A stretch of 64,000 nt of DNA. Origin: Collimonas sp. PA-H2 (GTDB lineage: Bacteria > Pseudomonadota > Gammaproteobacteria > Burkholderiales > Burkholderiaceae_D). The position numbers were made by a program, and so were the translations under genes. Shown piece after piece: positions 7,322 to 15,509 of this stretch. The notes below the pieces were generated by a model that worked only from the letters and a program-made list of their open reading frames with translations, was not told the origin of the DNA and did no database searches. Location: the NCBI RefSeq assembly GCF_002564105.1, contig NZ_PDBX01000001.1:496001-560000 (forward strand), given 5' to 3'. The stretch's first letter is position 1. Each line of letters starts with the position of its first letter.

Positions 7322-8869
7322 TTAAGCCCTAGCAAAGGCATCCTCGGCTGCCCGTCGCGCCGCATCCAGGCCACAATAGCGAGAATCATAATCGGCAGAT
7401 ACTATGTAATGCGCGCTCTCCAGGAAGGCCATACACACGGTGTCCCATAGGTCCGGTGACGGAATGCCCTCTTCCTTCATCTTGTCCTTCGGCTCGATGT
7501 GATACCTGGCCTTTTCGTCGAAAAAATATGGGATTTTTGACGCCTGGTCGAGCAGGTCTTGGACATGCTGATTAGAGAACGTGATGCGGGCGTCCTTCAC
7601 GGCCTCGGCGGCCAGCACTGAACACTGCGCGCGGAGGTTGAAGAAGCGATCCTTGTTTTTCTTCTTGAAGCATGGATTACCCCAGTTGATCTTGACCACA
7701 TTGGGGCAACCGAGGTTTTCGAGCATCTTGGCGAACTGGATCCCCTGCCCGCCGACGTCGACCAGGATGGTGCAGTTGGACAGGCGCTGCGTGTAGTGGA
7801 AGACCTCGCCGGCGATGTGCTGCCAGTCTAGAGCGTTCGAGAAAATCGGCACGTCCATGATGTCTACGCGGCGCGGATCCGCATCAATGCGGTCGCCATT
7901 ACCGATCACCCGGGCGTAGGTGCCGACAGTCTTGTCGCGGAAGACGCCGGCGGCGACGTCGATGACGAACAGGTTGCCGTAGGGTTCACCAGCGCTGATC
8001 GTGCGCTCGGCGCCAACTAGCTTCTCTACCTGGCTGCGACCTAGCAGGAAGCGCTCTGACTGCTCAGGGAACAGGCCCAGCACGCGGATTTGGTATTCGA
8101 CCGAATCCCGGCCGCCGCTCTCCTTCTCCCGCTCCTTGAGCCATTTGGTGGTGGCAAATGGCGAGCGCTCGGAATTGAAGCGCAACGCATGCCATGAGCC
8201 CCCATTGCGCCCCGACAGCTTGTGATGGGAGGCGTGGTGCCGGCCACTGCTGCGAACGCCCTGGGAGGCAATCAGCGTCCGGTTGCAAGGCTGCGTCTGC
8301 GTACCATCGATCACATCGAAGTGGTCGTCGCTCACGCCGGCGGCTTCATCGACAATGATCAGCTGCGCCCAGCGGTGCTTACCGGCGATACCAACCGACT
8401 GGCCCTTAGCGAGCGCGACACGGCCCACAAACCATTGTTCCTCGAAGCCCGTCACATACACGCGGGTCTTGGTGATCACGAAATAGTCGCATAGCCAGGC
8501 ATGCGGCCCGTTCGCCATCGCAATCTTCGAGTCCTGCATTTCCTTCCAGACGCCATCGGCCACCTGCTGCAGGTTCGGCGCGCCGATGTAGGTATTGGAG
8601 CCGATCTCAAGCTTGCCGTCGTAGACCGCATAGGGATAGCACAGCAGGTGCCAGAGCGCGATACGGCCAAACGAATTGGTCTTGCCGGTGGACGTGCCGG
8701 AAACCACGCTGACCTTGGCGTCCATGGGCTCCATCGCTTGGTATAGGTCAATCTGGTCCGCGCTGGGCGATACGCCGCATACCTCCACAGCGAAGCGCAA
8801 CGGGTCAAACTGATACCGCTCTACGAATTCTGGATACTGCGGATCGTCCAGCAGGCGCTTCTTAGCCAT
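7322..8869 (-). CDS. Phage terminase large subunit
   Basis: A 515-residue packaging ATPase/nuclease. The N-terminal ATPase has a Walker A-like VVSGTSTGKTNSFG near residue 57 and a Walker B-like QLIIVDEAAGV near 170. The C-terminal half holds acidic residues suited to the RNase H-like nuclease (LFVIDVAAGVFRDKT; CTILVDVGGQGIQFA). It cuts concatemers and pumps DNA into the prohead with the small subunit, with which it overlaps by 8 bases. In lambdoid order a portal gene should follow; instead a 6.5-kb block of envelope genes follows. Confidence 0.9.
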   Translation of the reverse strand: MAKKRLLDDPQYPEFVERYQFDPLRFAVEVCGVSPSADQIDLYQAMEPMDAKVSVVSGTSTGKTNSFGRIALWHLLCYPYAVYDGKLEIGSNTYIGAPNLQQVADGVWKEMQDSKIAMANGPHAWLCDYFVITKTRVYVTGFEEQWFVGRVALAKGQSVGIAGKHRWAQLIIVDEAAGVSDDHFDVIDGTQTQPCNRTLIASQGVRSSGRHHASHHKLSGRNGGSWHALRFNSERSPFATTKWLKEREKESGGRDSVEYQIRVLGLFPEQSERFLLGRSQVEKLVGAERTISAGEPYGNLFVIDVAAGVFRDKTVGTYARVIGNGDRIDADPRRVDIMDVPIFSNALDWQHIAGEVFHYTQRLSNCTILVDVGGQGIQFAKMLENLGCPNVVKINWGNPCFKKKNKDRFFNLRAQCSVLAAEAVKDARITFSNQHVQDLLDQASKIPYFFDEKARYHIEPKDKMKEEGIPSPDLWDTVCMAFLESAHYIVSADYDSRYCGLDAARRAAEDAFARA

Positions 8870-9788
8870 TCTCGCCTAATCCACGCTCCGCATCTACCTG
8901 GCGCTGACGCTCCTGGGCGCGCTGCATGGCGCCGGCGAATCTCTCTTCCAGCGCTTCCCGGGTATAGCTCTTCTCTACTGCGTCGGCCAGCTTGTCTTTA
9001 TATAGGCCGAAGTGGCGGGCCAGCTTATCCAGGGCATCGGTCTGGTTATGCATCTGAATCTCCAGGCCGTCCTTGGTCTGCTTCACACCGGCATAGAGCG
9101 GCAGGCTCTCACGGCCAAGCTTGCGGGTATCAGTAAAGAATGGTCGCCCGACACCCTCGCCCCAGCATTCCGGGCACTCCGGGTGCGGATCTCGGTTGCC
9201 AACGAAGCCCAGGCCGCCCTTATCGCCCCATACCAGCTCAGGGAGCTCGTCCAGCGCGCGCTTGGTGTTGGCATCAGCGAGCGCCTGCTTGGCATCCTCC
9301 ATTTCTGCCGGTGTGAACTGATAGCGATGCCCTTCACCCCAGCAATAACGGCAATTCACGCGACGATACTGCGTTAGGCTGTTCGGATTCGCTTGCGAGA
9401 TCTCCACCCACCGGGAAATTACCATATCGCCGTCGAAGATGCCCTGCTCGATACGATCGTTCATCACCGCGTCGATAGCCTGTTTGATACTAAGTTTTGC
9501 TAAGTGCTGTGCGGCTTGCTCATTAGCCGTCTTTGCCGAATAACCAGCCCGGATCGCAGCCTGCGTGCCATTCATGTCCTTGGTGTACTCGACGACGAAC
9601 TGCTTTGTCCTGGGAGGCAGATCAAAGCCGTTCACAATCTCCTGCGCACGACGGAGCCGAGCCTGCTCAGCACTCTCAGCCGCCGGAAGCTGACCAGCAA
9701 CGTCGGGTGCCGCACTTTTCACCGGATCCTTTCCCGCTTTCTTCGTTGCCTTGCCTGCCGGAGGCCTGGACTTAATTACCTTTGTCAT
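8862..9788 (-). CDS. Phage terminase small subunit with a CxxCxGxG zinc motif insertion
   Basis: A 308-residue DNA-recognition subunit. After a Lys-rich tail, residues 50-125 form the Terminase_2-type helix-turn-helix (TKQFVVEYTKDMNGTQAA, IRAGYSAKTANEQAAQ). Between about residues 145 and 215 there are two CxxCxGxG-like motifs, CRYCWGEG and CPECWGEG, resembling the zinc-binding motif of DnaJ; they are not part of most small terminases. The C-terminal helix (YTREALEERFAGAMQ) probably mediates oligomerisation. It overlaps the AlpA-like gene upstream by 17 bases and terL downstream by 8. Confidence 0.88.
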   Translation of the reverse strand: MTKVIKSRPPAGKATKKAGKDPVKSAAPDVAGQLPAAESAEQARLRRAQEIVNGFDLPPRTKQFVVEYTKDMNGTQAAIRAGYSAKTANEQAAQHLAKLSIKQAIDAVMNDRIEQGIFDGDMVISRWVEISQANPNSLTQYRRVNCRYCWGEGHRYQFTPAEMEDAKQALADANTKRALDELPELVWGDKGGLGFVGNRDPHPECPECWGEGVGRPFFTDTRKLGRESLPLYAGVKQTKDGLEIQMHNQTDALDKLARHFGLYKDKLADAVEKSYTREALEERFAGAMQRAQERQRQVDAERGLGENG

Positions 9789-10023
9789 TCGCTTTTTCTA
9801 CGCCCGCACGGCCGGTTTGGCCAGCCTGAACACGGCTTTCTATCCACGCATCAATGTCGCTAGATAACCAGCCAACAGCCCGGACGCCAACTTTAAAGCA
9901 TTGCGGAAATGCTCCCTTCTTCATATCGAGATAAATAGAAGGACGACTTCTTCCTGTTCTTGCCATGACGACAGGCAAACGTTCAATCGATGACTTAACT
10001 GGCGCAATTTGAGAATGAGACAT
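9772..10023 (-). CDS. AlpA-family phage DNA-binding regulator
   Basis: An 83-residue MerR-like winged-helix protein: VVMARTGRSRPSIYLDMKKG is the helix-turn-helix, followed by AVGWLSSDIDAWIESR, typical of AlpA/excisionase-like proteins. It overlaps the small terminase gene, so it probably acts on packaging or late gene expression rather than excision, but this is inferred from position only. Confidence 0.8.
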   Translation of the reverse strand: MSHSQIAPVKSSIERLPVVMARTGRSRPSIYLDMKKGAFPQCFKVGVRAVGWLSSDIDAWIESRVQAGQTGRAGVEKANDKGN

Positions 10024-10350
10024 TGGGAAGCGTAATAAGAGTTAGGCGGACCACTATTAGAATGCATAAAAAACCGCCTCTCTTTGCAGGTTTTCCATTT
10101 TCTGATGTAGCTTCCGACTTCCTGACAGGGGCTTTTACAGACATCGCCCTCTACGCTGCCGGCATGTCAATCAAACCTGTCCAATTCAAACCAGCCAAAC
10201 GTGTCACCGGGCGCACCAGGCATAGCAGCTGATGATCCCGCCGCTTTGCGCGACGACTATCAGAAGGAACAGGAGGCGCTCAGGCGCGCCGGACGACGGC
10301 ACACCCTGCCCCGCTGCCATGTTGTTACGGCAGTGCCTGCGACGTCTCAG

Positions 10351-10371
10351 GCCGCTTTACGCGGCTTTTTT
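10351..10371 (+). terminator. Plus-strand intrinsic terminator
   Basis: GCCGC-TTTAC-GCGGC followed by TTTTTT. No intact plus-strand gene precedes it, which supports the idea that a gene ending near 10350 has been lost or truncated. Confidence 0.7.
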
Positions 10372-10586
10372 ACGTCCCGGCATTGTTACCTTGGCATGAA
10401 AAAGACCGTCGATCGCGGCCTTTCAATCGCAGCCCCCCCAGGGCTGCCCCCGTTAAATGCACTGCTTTTAATGTAGTTCGTAAAAACGCCAAGCCCACAG
10501 GCCGCGCAGGGTTCGCGGGAAAATCGACTGCAACGATTTGACGCAAAATAATGCATTTTTGGAGTGAACATCGGTTAATACCAGGC

Positions 10587-10613
10587 GCGGATTCGATTCC
10601 CACGGCCCCACCA
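10587..10613 (+). repeat. tRNA 3'-end-like sequence (possible attachment scar)
   Basis: GCGGA-TTCGATT-CCCAC is laid out like a T-arm, with the TTCGATT loop, followed by GGCCCCA-CCA like an acceptor end and then TTACAA. The T stem is mismatched, and no 5' part of a tRNA precedes it. A second such end with the same CCACCATTACAA is found in the opposite orientation at 14643-14676. Confidence 0.4.
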
Positions 10614-10980
10614 TTACAATCAAAGATGCCTGCTTCGAATAAATCGAAGTCTTTTATAATCGCAAACGGTAGCATTCAACGCATGCCTATAGATCACCAA
10701 TCCAGCATCTCGACCGCTGGAGCAATGAAAAAAATCAAAAAACGATGGCGGATCTCATTCCCGATCACTTCTAGCCTGATGTTTCAAAATGACTGGCACA
10801 TCTCAACTCCTGATGACCACCGAAAAATCCAGTGCTCTTATGCAAATTTAATTATGTAAAAATTACTGATACAACATATTGGCAAAATTCCCCTTGCCTA
10901 ACACTGTATGCGGTGTATTGAATCTTCCGAAAAAATATCTGCATTAGAGCAATCTGGAAAATACTCATAGAAGTTATAGA

Positions 10981-12930
10981 TTAGGGAGTAATTTGCCAAT
11001 TAGCTGGTGGTTCGGGTGTAAGCGGACCAGAAGTTTTATATGTAAGTCCATTCATAAACCACATTACATAATTCTTTCCGGTACCGTCAACCCATAAAAT
11101 ATCCGATTTTCCGTCACCATCATAATCACCAACCCCATATATACTCCATCCAGCGGCAGGCGCTGTCATCATGCCGCTGCTGCTCATATACTTTCCAGCA
11201 TTCATATTCCATATGACGTACTGAGCATTCGATGGATTGGATGCGTTATACCAAAGAATATCTGATTTTGAATCTCCGTTAAAATCACCTATAGCTTTTA
11301 TAGACCATGACAACTGAGGGGTAGGCTGATTCATAGCGGTTTCTGTTTTTAGTTTTCCATTCATTAACCACATGGAAAATACATTTGACGTAGGATTTTT
11401 CCAAATAATGTCAGTTTTTCCATCACCGTCAAAGTCACCAAGAGCTTCAAATACAAAACCTGCGCTTGGGCTATCTATAGGTCCAGAATTAGATGTATAA
11501 TTACCCGTCCCGTCCATAAACCAAATAACATAATAATTCGTTGATGGAGAGTGCCAAAGTAAATCAGCTTTACCATCACCGTCGAAATCCCCCGAACCTA
11601 CCACAGTCCAACCTGCAGCATGAGGCGCTAAAACAGCTGATCTTTTATAATTCTGCCCATTCATAAACCAAATAACATATTGGTCAGTCTTCGCGTTATA
11701 CCACAATATATCTGCTATTCCATCGCCGTCAAAGTCGCCCTTGAGCTTGATCTGCCAGTCAGAAGAATTGGTGTTAATCACGGACGGAGGTTGGCTTGTG
11801 GTGCTTAATCCATTCATCAGCCATACTGCGTAAGACGTGGATCCTAGTGTAGTATTTTTTAACAAGAGATCTGACTTACCATCTGAGTTGAAATTTACTT
11901 TATTTGCTTGTTTTAAAAATGATACACCGCAGCTTGATTTTGTACTGTCTATGGGTTGGCTTTTTGTATCCTTAAATACTATGTCCCATTGGTTTCTTGC
12001 AAACCAGTTATGAACAGATCCCAAGTAATGCACCATATCAGTGTTAAATATACCAAAATCGTCGCCACATTCGTTATATAAACTTCTTCCCGTATTAACA
12101 TCATTAGAATTTGCGGCATCAATCAGGGCTACATTGGTTGTAGATGCAACTATTTGATTGAATCCATTTACAAGATCATTGAAATAGCTCACTGGAACGT
12201 TGCTATATCTTGTATATACAGTGGAGCGTGGCCTGTAAAAATACACAGGTGCATTGGGCATCCCTAATGAAGTTCTAAATCCATTAAGAAGATTGGTATA
12301 ATTAGCTACTACCGCATTTTGATCACTCATAGATTTCAGCGAATCCTCGGCTTCCCATTGATTGAAATGTACGCCAATTATCGTTGGATTTAATTTTTTA
12401 CTTTTCAAATTACTCACTACCAAATTTAATATATTTTTGGCTAATGGATAGGCACTATCAATATCAGTTGCAGATCTGCCAGGCCACCACTTATCATACC
12501 CGGCGTCTGATTGCATTATCCCATTTCCACTTACTGAAATATATACAATATACAACGGTGGAAGATTTAAAGTTGCGGTATTATTATCCCATAGCGTAGC
12601 AAATTCTCCAGCGAGATTATAGGTATTGTTACCTCCGCCATCACCGAGATTGAATCCATTTAAATTATATTTGCTCCAGGTAACATCTTTGAGATTGAGC
12701 TTTCTATTATTAGCGATGTTTAATCCATAAACATTTGAAAAATCTTTCCCAATCCTTGGATCTGATGCTGGCAGAGGATCATTAAATCCCTGTGCATTAG
12801 ACTGTCCAAATACAATTAGTATCGGTGCATCAGTTGACCGATATGGAGATGTAACTGCAAATACAGGTTGTAGTGTAAAAAATAATATGACTGCTAGATA
12901 GCATCTGATTCTATTAAATAATGGCATCAT
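10981..12930 (-). CDS. Secreted sialate-O-acetylesterase-like protein with FG-GAP/VCBS repeats
   Basis: A 649-residue protein with a signal peptide (cut near VFA). Residues 30-330 resemble the SGNH/SASA carbohydrate-esterase family: LIVFGQSNAQGFND holds the nucleophile Ser, and TDMVHYLGSVHNWFA the likely catalytic Asp/His. Residues 345-649 hold about six FG-GAP-type repeats with calcium-binding GDFDGDGKADLLW and GDYDGDGKSDILW loops, alternating with YVIWFMNG strands; these form beta-propellers that bind ligands or surfaces. The gene is strikingly AT-rich with AT-ended codons, unlike all neighbours, pointing to recent acquisition. It likely deacetylates extracellular sugars. Confidence 0.8.
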   Translation of the reverse strand: MMPLFNRIRCYLAVILFFTLQPVFAVTSPYRSTDAPILIVFGQSNAQGFNDPLPASDPRIGKDFSNVYGLNIANNRKLNLKDVTWSKYNLNGFNLGDGGGNNTYNLAGEFATLWDNNTATLNLPPLYIVYISVSGNGIMQSDAGYDKWWPGRSATDIDSAYPLAKNILNLVVSNLKSKKLNPTIIGVHFNQWEAEDSLKSMSDQNAVVANYTNLLNGFRTSLGMPNAPVYFYRPRSTVYTRYSNVPVSYFNDLVNGFNQIVASTTNVALIDAANSNDVNTGRSLYNECGDDFGIFNTDMVHYLGSVHNWFARNQWDIVFKDTKSQPIDSTKSSCGVSFLKQANKVNFNSDGKSDLLLKNTTLGSTSYAVWLMNGLSTTSQPPSVINTNSSDWQIKLKGDFDGDGIADILWYNAKTDQYVIWFMNGQNYKRSAVLAPHAAGWTVVGSGDFDGDGKADLLWHSPSTNYYVIWFMDGTGNYTSNSGPIDSPSAGFVFEALGDFDGDGKTDIIWKNPTSNVFSMWLMNGKLKTETAMNQPTPQLSWSIKAIGDFNGDSKSDILWYNASNPSNAQYVIWNMNAGKYMSSSGMMTAPAAGWSIYGVGDYDGDGKSDILWVDGTGKNYVMWFMNGLTYKTSGPLTPEPPANWQITP

Positions 12931-13390
12931 GACATGTCTCCTCCGGTGAATAGCGCTTCTGATGTTTTATGCAAGTGTGCTTGGATTTTTTTATTTCTAT
13001 AGCATCGTTGAATTTACTTACTTTATGCTTACTATATTTGTTCCATGCTAAATTTATACTAGGTCACAGTTGATAAACTACAAATGCAATAACCGTATTA
13101 ATCCGTAGAGAAATACAGCCTCTCATATTTCAATTGATACCAAAAAATTGGAATACATTTTTGAACTTATTATTTCTTGACGTGATTTATTTTTACACTA
13201 GAATCATCCATATATCATCCATATTTGAGTGAATAATATTCCAAATTTATCTAGATTGAAACAATTATTTTTATAACAATATTTAACATTCAAATCTTTG
13301 GCATCGCCCATGCAAAACGTCGGCGAAATTTGGGCGAAAATGGAGACCTTTCCAACCCTCGCCAGACCGACTAGATTTTATAACCTCTAG
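12931..13390. other. AT-rich gap upstream of the esterase gene
   Basis: These 460 bases contain no open frame of note and hold the promoter region of the 10981-12930 gene. The composition is very AT-rich up to about 13290 and then rises just before the IS element, so the border of the acquired segment is probably near 13290. Confidence 0.4.
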
Positions 13391-14606
13391 GGAAGCACTG
13401 ATCAATTCATAATTTCTGCCGCGCGGTCGAATTTTTGGCGACGATTTTTGTCGTCACGGGAATTGCGGCCGAAAGCTGCTCGAAAATTGCATTTTGGGGC
13501 GAAATTGCCCCTGTATTTCACGCCTTTCGGCGTTCAGGACGCACTTCGGGTTTCAGTGATCGTAAATCGCCTGCCGGCCAGCACCAAATTTGCAAAGCCG
13601 AACAACGTGAACAACTGGGCGGTGTTCTTCGCCAAGCCACGGTAACGGGTCTTCTGATGACGGAACAGGTTCTTGATGACATGAAATGGATGCTCGACTT
13701 TGGCGCGTACGCTCGCCTTGAGATGCTCAAGTTTTTCAGTCATGCGACCCAGCTTGTTCTTCGGCAGGGCTTTGCGTTTGGCGCGCTTCATCGCCACGTG
13801 CCACGTCACGGCTTTGCCAATATTCTCAATGCGCTTTTCCACACCCTGATAGCCCGCATCGCCGAACGCCGCCACTTCATCGCCGTGCAGCAGCGCGTGC
13901 GCCTGCGTGACATCGGAGACATTGCCAGCAGTGCCCACAACGGTATGGACCAAGCCGGAAGCAGCGTCCACGCCGATATGCGCCTTCATGCCGAAATGCC
14001 AGTCATTACCCTTCTTCGATTGGTGCATTTCCGGATCGCGCTCACCGTCCTTATTCTTGGTCGATGGTGGTGCAGCGATCAAGGTTGCATCGACGATGGT
14101 CCCTTCGCGCATCATCAAGCCCTTGGCAGCGAGGTGCGCATTGATCGCCTCGAAAATCTTTTGTGTCAGGCCTTTCGCCTCAAGCAGGTGACGGAACTTG
14201 AGCAGCGTCGTCGCATCCGGCGCCGACTCGCGGCTCAAGTCAATGCCGACAAAAGCCCGAATGGCCTGGCTGTCGTAGATCGCATCTTCAATACCTTCGT
14301 CAGACAGGCCAAAGCACTGCTGGGCTACGTACATTCGCAACATACGCGCCAATCCAATCGGCGGACGCCCGGCGCCGGCGACCTTCGGGTAGTGTGGCTC
14401 GATCAGCTTATGCAGCTTGCCCCACGGCGTCGCCACATCAATCGCCGCAAGGAAGCGGTCACGCCGCGTCAGTTTCTTTTTGGCAGCGTACTCAAGGTCA
14501 GAAAAACTCTTTTGCATGATCGATTCCAGCGCCGGTGAAAGTGCCAATATTGTCTCAGGTATGAGCATGCTCGGAAACGGTCGCGATGGAATAAATCAGT
14601 GCTTCC
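13391..14606 (-). mobile_element. IS5-family insertion sequence, copy 1
   Basis: A 1,216-bp element bounded by CTAG on both sides (13387-13390 and 14607-14610), which I read as the target duplication typical of IS5-group elements. Terminal inverted repeats read GGAAGCACTGAT. It encodes one transposase on the minus strand. Copy 2 (15510-16725) is the same length, encodes an identical protein and lies inverted. Confidence 0.9.
13534..14517 (-). CDS. IS5-family transposase (copy 1)
   Basis: A 327-residue DDE transposase closely resembling that of IS5: SFSDLEYAAKKKLTRRDRF at the start, GTIVDATLIAAPPSTKNK with the first catalytic Asp, AAFGDAGYQGVEKR with the second, and RAKVEHPFHVIKN with the catalytic Glu. 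I chose the ATG giving MQKSFSDL because this aligns with the IS5 start; the frame is open 17 residues further (to 14568). No frameshift is seen, so the element should be active. Confidence 0.9.
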   Translation of the reverse strand: MQKSFSDLEYAAKKKLTRRDRFLAAIDVATPWGKLHKLIEPHYPKVAGAGRPPIGLARMLRMYVAQQCFGLSDEGIEDAIYDSQAIRAFVGIDLSRESAPDATTLLKFRHLLEAKGLTQKIFEAINAHLAAKGLMMREGTIVDATLIAAPPSTKNKDGERDPEMHQSKKGNDWHFGMKAHIGVDAASGLVHTVVGTAGNVSDVTQAHALLHGDEVAAFGDAGYQGVEKRIENIGKAVTWHVAMKRAKRKALPKNKLGRMTEKLEHLKASVRAKVEHPFHVIKNLFRHQKTRYRGLAKNTAQLFTLFGFANLVLAGRRFTITETRSAS

Positions 14607-14648
14607 CTAGTGTTTACGCGGTCTGACGGGGTCTGGGCTGGTTTGTAA

Positions 14649-14676
14649 TGGTGGAGGCGGCGGGAATCGAACCCGC
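14649..14676 (-). repeat. tmRNA-type 3' end fragment (attachment-site scar)
   Basis: On the minus strand GCGGG-TTCGATT-CCCGC forms a perfect T-arm, followed by CGCCTCC-A-CCA. That acceptor strand pairs with the GGGGGCG start typical of tmRNA. The rest of the RNA is missing, so this is a fragment. The 3' ends of ssrA and tRNA genes are favourite integration sites, so this is probably an attL/attR remnant, carried here with a decayed phage regulator (14780-15117). Confidence 0.55.
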
Positions 14677-14779
14677 AGCCCTTTTATACCGTTTGCGTAC
14701 GCCTAAGGTCAATTCAGGAAATCGGTCGTTTAATGAGTGACCTGACATTTGATATCAGATTAAGTAGGTACTACAACAT

Positions 14780-15117
14780 CTACGTAAATAATGGATAGCT
14801 GCCTTCGTCCGTTGCCGCTTTCGCGCGGAAATCGGCAATCATTAATCGGCGCTCTACAAACTGCTTTGCCTTGCACGCGGCGTCGCCGGCGGCATCTACC
14901 GCACTCTCCAGGATGGAGCCGGCCAGAACATCGTTCTGGAATGCCTCGTTCTTGCGGCATACCTTGTCATATGCTTCCTGCAACTGTGCAATGCGGAAGG
15001 CCAAGCTCTCCAGGTGCGAACGCAATGGCGCCGCCTCTCCCGCACTCTTCAGCAAGACAGTGACCATCGCGGCGACGTTCTATTCCACCGTTCCCCGCAC
15101 CGAACGCATCATCGGCA
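14780..15117 (-). pseudogene. Decayed copy of the phage HTH regulator (C-terminal part only)
   Basis: The text is a diverged duplicate of the C-terminal 110 residues of the 20235-20921 gene: both contain EAYDKVCRKNEAFQND and ESAVDAAGDA. The copy has an in-frame TAG at 15080-15082 where the intact gene has CAG (VEQNV becomes VE-stop-NV), and the HTH domain is absent. It must derive from a related prophage, not from a recent tandem duplication, because the two differ throughout. Confidence 0.75.
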
Positions 15118-15201
15118 AGATACCCTTCATCAAATATTCAGACTAGTCATATAAAATAACAATTTATCATGTATTGTTGACATTCTTTTTTTCGGACTGT
15201 T

Positions 15202-15505
15202 ATGAAAAACTACTTATATCGGTTTTCTCACATCGCTTCATGGCTTGTTGTAGCGGGGAGTTTGGGGAATGCCACGCTGCACGCTCAAACGATCTCACAC
15301 AATAAAGATGAAGAAAATCAATCTTCTGCAACACAGTATTTCAATCGCTTGCTCCCTGCGGAGCGAAAGAGAATTCTCTTAACAGACACTGAAAAAAAAA
15401 TCCCGAATATCAACGAGGACAACGCGCTGAATAAGGGTGCTGGGAAATCACTCTCATTGGCGAGGGAGCGTTTTAAATGCGGAACGCATGAAGAGTCGAA
15501 CACTG
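15202..15505 (+). pseudogene. Small secreted protein gene interrupted by IS5 copy 2
   Basis: Starts MKNYLYRFSHIASWLVVAGS with a signal peptide (cut near LHA), then a hydrophilic region with no recognised domain. After codon 101 the frame enters the IS element at CTAG. If the element and one CTAG are removed, the frame continues into 16730-16849 for about 38 codons, ending in TAG. The product is unknown; I treat it as disrupted. Confidence 0.6.
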
Positions 15506-15509
15506 CTAG

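Larger units (their letters stand above)
10024..10980. other. 957-bp gap with terminators and a tRNA 3'-end-like scar
   Basis: No convincing gene. A weak minus-strand terminator-like stem with a T run lies near 10066-10095. Around 10210-10350 a plus-strand frame reads GIAADDPAALRDDYQKEQEA, which could be the tail of a lost phage lysis gene (low confidence). A clear plus-strand terminator follows at 10351-10371 and a tRNA-like 3' end at 10587-10613. The segment 10620-10980 is AT-rich and featureless to me. Confidence 0.4.

Noticed and set aside
10587..10613. An intact tRNA gene
   Set aside because: Only a T-loop and acceptor-like end are present; the T stem is mismatched and no D or anticodon arm precedes it.
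13435..14538. A 367-codon frame antisense to the IS5 transposase (and its copy at 15578-16681)
   Set aside because: The opposite strand encodes a complete DDE transposase; the antisense frame has no recognisable domain.
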